Assembly: GCA_910577805.1 (NCBI GenBank)
Contig: CAJTOE010000172.1
Span: forward strand, 1 to 5,110
From: an uncultured Oscillospiraceae bacterium
GTDB taxonomy: Bacteria > Bacillota > Clostridia > Oscillospirales > Oscillospiraceae
DNA: 5,110 nt
Direction: 5' to 3'
Shown: in pieces, positions 4,594 through 5,110 of the stretch
Layout of the letters: the number at the start of each line of letters is the position of its first letter
How positions within the stretch are numbered: position 1 is the stretch's first letter
Translations under genes and position numbers: made by a program
Notes under the pieces: generated by a model
The model's input: only the letters and a program-made list of their open reading frames with translations
Database searches by the model: none
What the model was told of the DNA's origin: nothing

Positions 4594-5110
4594 GCTCCCT
4601 CCCCCGCCAAACCGTCGAACAGCACCGCCTCCCCGGCGGTGAGCAGCTGGTGGCCCCGGTAGCTGACGCTGTGGCCCCCGGCGGTGATCTCCACCCCCTC
4701 CACCCCCTCCACCTGGGACAGGGTGAGGACAATACAGTAGTCCGCCAGGGTAAGGGACAGGTCGGTGAGGGCCCCGTACTGCTCGGACAGATCCACGATC
4801 ACCACGCCGGGCTGTTCCCCGTCCCACTCCCAGCCCCGCAGGGATACCCCCCGGGGGAAGGGGGAGACCAGCTCCTCTGAGACGGGCCCCGCTGTCAGCG
4901 CCTCCAGCAGCGCGCCAGGATCGGGAAGCTCCTCCCCCTCCGCCGTTTTGTCTCCCTCTAAAGGGGAATAGGGCTCTGTGCCCAAGGCTGGACCGTGAGC
5001 GGCCTGTTCATTTGTCAAGAAATAGAGCACATAGTCCGCCTGCTGGGCTGTCTCCTGCCCCGCGCAGGCGCAGCACAGCGCCAGCAGAACCAGCAGCGGC
5101 AGTATCAGCC
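4590..5110 (-). CDS. GerMN-domain lipoprotein, N-terminus beyond window
   Basis: 172 codons are visible in a frame open to the right edge. The first visible residues, LILPLLVLLALCCACAG, are a hydrophobic lipoprotein signal ending in clustered cysteines; the most likely lipidated residue is the last (CCA-C-AGQ), although the -3 position is atypical. The mature part reads YVLYFLTNEQ, then a low-complexity acidic linker, then a GerMN core: LLEALTAGPVSEELVSPFPRG (Lxx GP ... S xLP xG), VSLRGWEWDGEQPGVVIVDLS (beta-strands ending VDLS), LSLTLADYCIVLTLSQVEGV and a final beta region ITAGGHSVSYRG. In spore-formers GerM and relatives act at the cell envelope in sporulation and germination; other GerMN proteins are uncharacterised surface lipoproteins. 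The stop TGA lies inside the metY promoter, 111 bases before the metY start. A GTG at 5030 is internal and not the true start, as it would remove the signal peptide. Confidence 0.8.
   Translation of the reverse strand, partial: LILPLLVLLALCCACAGQETAQQADYVLYFLTNEQAAHGPALGTEPYSPLEGDKTAEGEELPDPGALLEALTAGPVSEELVSPFPRGVSLRGWEWDGEQPGVVIVDLSEQYGALTDLSLTLADYCIVLTLSQVEGVEGVEITAGGHSVSYRGHQLLTAGEAVLFDGLAGEGA

Noticed and set aside
2806..4662. 618-codon open frame on the plus strand
   Set aside because: It is the antisense shadow of metY and DUF3783 in GC-rich DNA; its composition is low-complexity Gly/Val/Pro and it has no recognisable domain.
4480..4827. Extension of the metY frame upstream of 4479
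   Set aside because: It runs through the metY leader, its promoter and the GerMN gene, and reads as repetitive Arg/Gly. The ATG at 4479 has the ribosome binding site and the family-typical N-terminus.
1..5110. CRISPR array, prophage, toxin-antitoxin or defence system
   Set aside because: There are no regularly spaced repeats and no genes of such systems; all accessory DNA is mobile-element debris.

Overview
The window reads as chromosomal DNA of a GC-rich, probably spore-forming Clostridia member. An Oscillospiraceae-like genome is my best guess, by inference and not proven. Pointers are the large Firmicutes-type SRP RNA (Alu domain plus S domain) directly upstream of dnaX, a GerMN-domain lipoprotein, a DUF3783 protein, a Leu tRNA with encoded CCA, and vegetative TTGACA/TATAAT-type promoters. 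All intact genes are on the minus strand.

Layout, left to right. 1-404: N-terminal 134 codons of dnaX (minus), with a TTG start set by a strong ribosome binding site. 405-703: GC-rich leader/intergenic DNA with several hairpins and no gene. 704-1006: SRP RNA (minus) closed by a nearly perfect 25-bp stem, with its promoter at 1026-1054. About 1079-2401: a plus-strand graveyard of mobile DNA. It holds an internally deleted, frameshifted IS3-family transposase, then a fragment of a conjugative-element sigma-70-like gene, a frameshifted HTH_16-type gene, and a small broken ORF, ending in a hairpin. 2402-2568: AT-rich DNA with a nested inverted repeat. 2569-2655: tRNA-Leu(GAG) (minus) with a full-consensus promoter and a hairpin at the predicted transcript 5' end.

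2730-5110: three protein genes in tandem on the minus strand. In transcription order they are a GerMN lipoprotein (its N-terminus runs off the right edge), metY (O-acetylhomoserine sulfhydrylase, 427 aa) with its own promoter whose -35 box contains the stop codon of the upstream gene, and a 130-aa DUF3783 protein probably co-transcribed with metY.

Functionally this is housekeeping DNA: replication clamp loader, protein targeting RNA, translation, methionine/cysteine synthesis and a sporulation-related lipoprotein. It is interrupted between the SRP RNA promoter and tRNA-Leu by decayed mobile-element debris. I looked for a new defence, phage or regulatory system and see none. The most instructive points are the SRP processing stem, the layered decay of the mobile island, the 5' hairpin on the tRNA-Leu precursor, and the promoter/stop overlap in front of metY.
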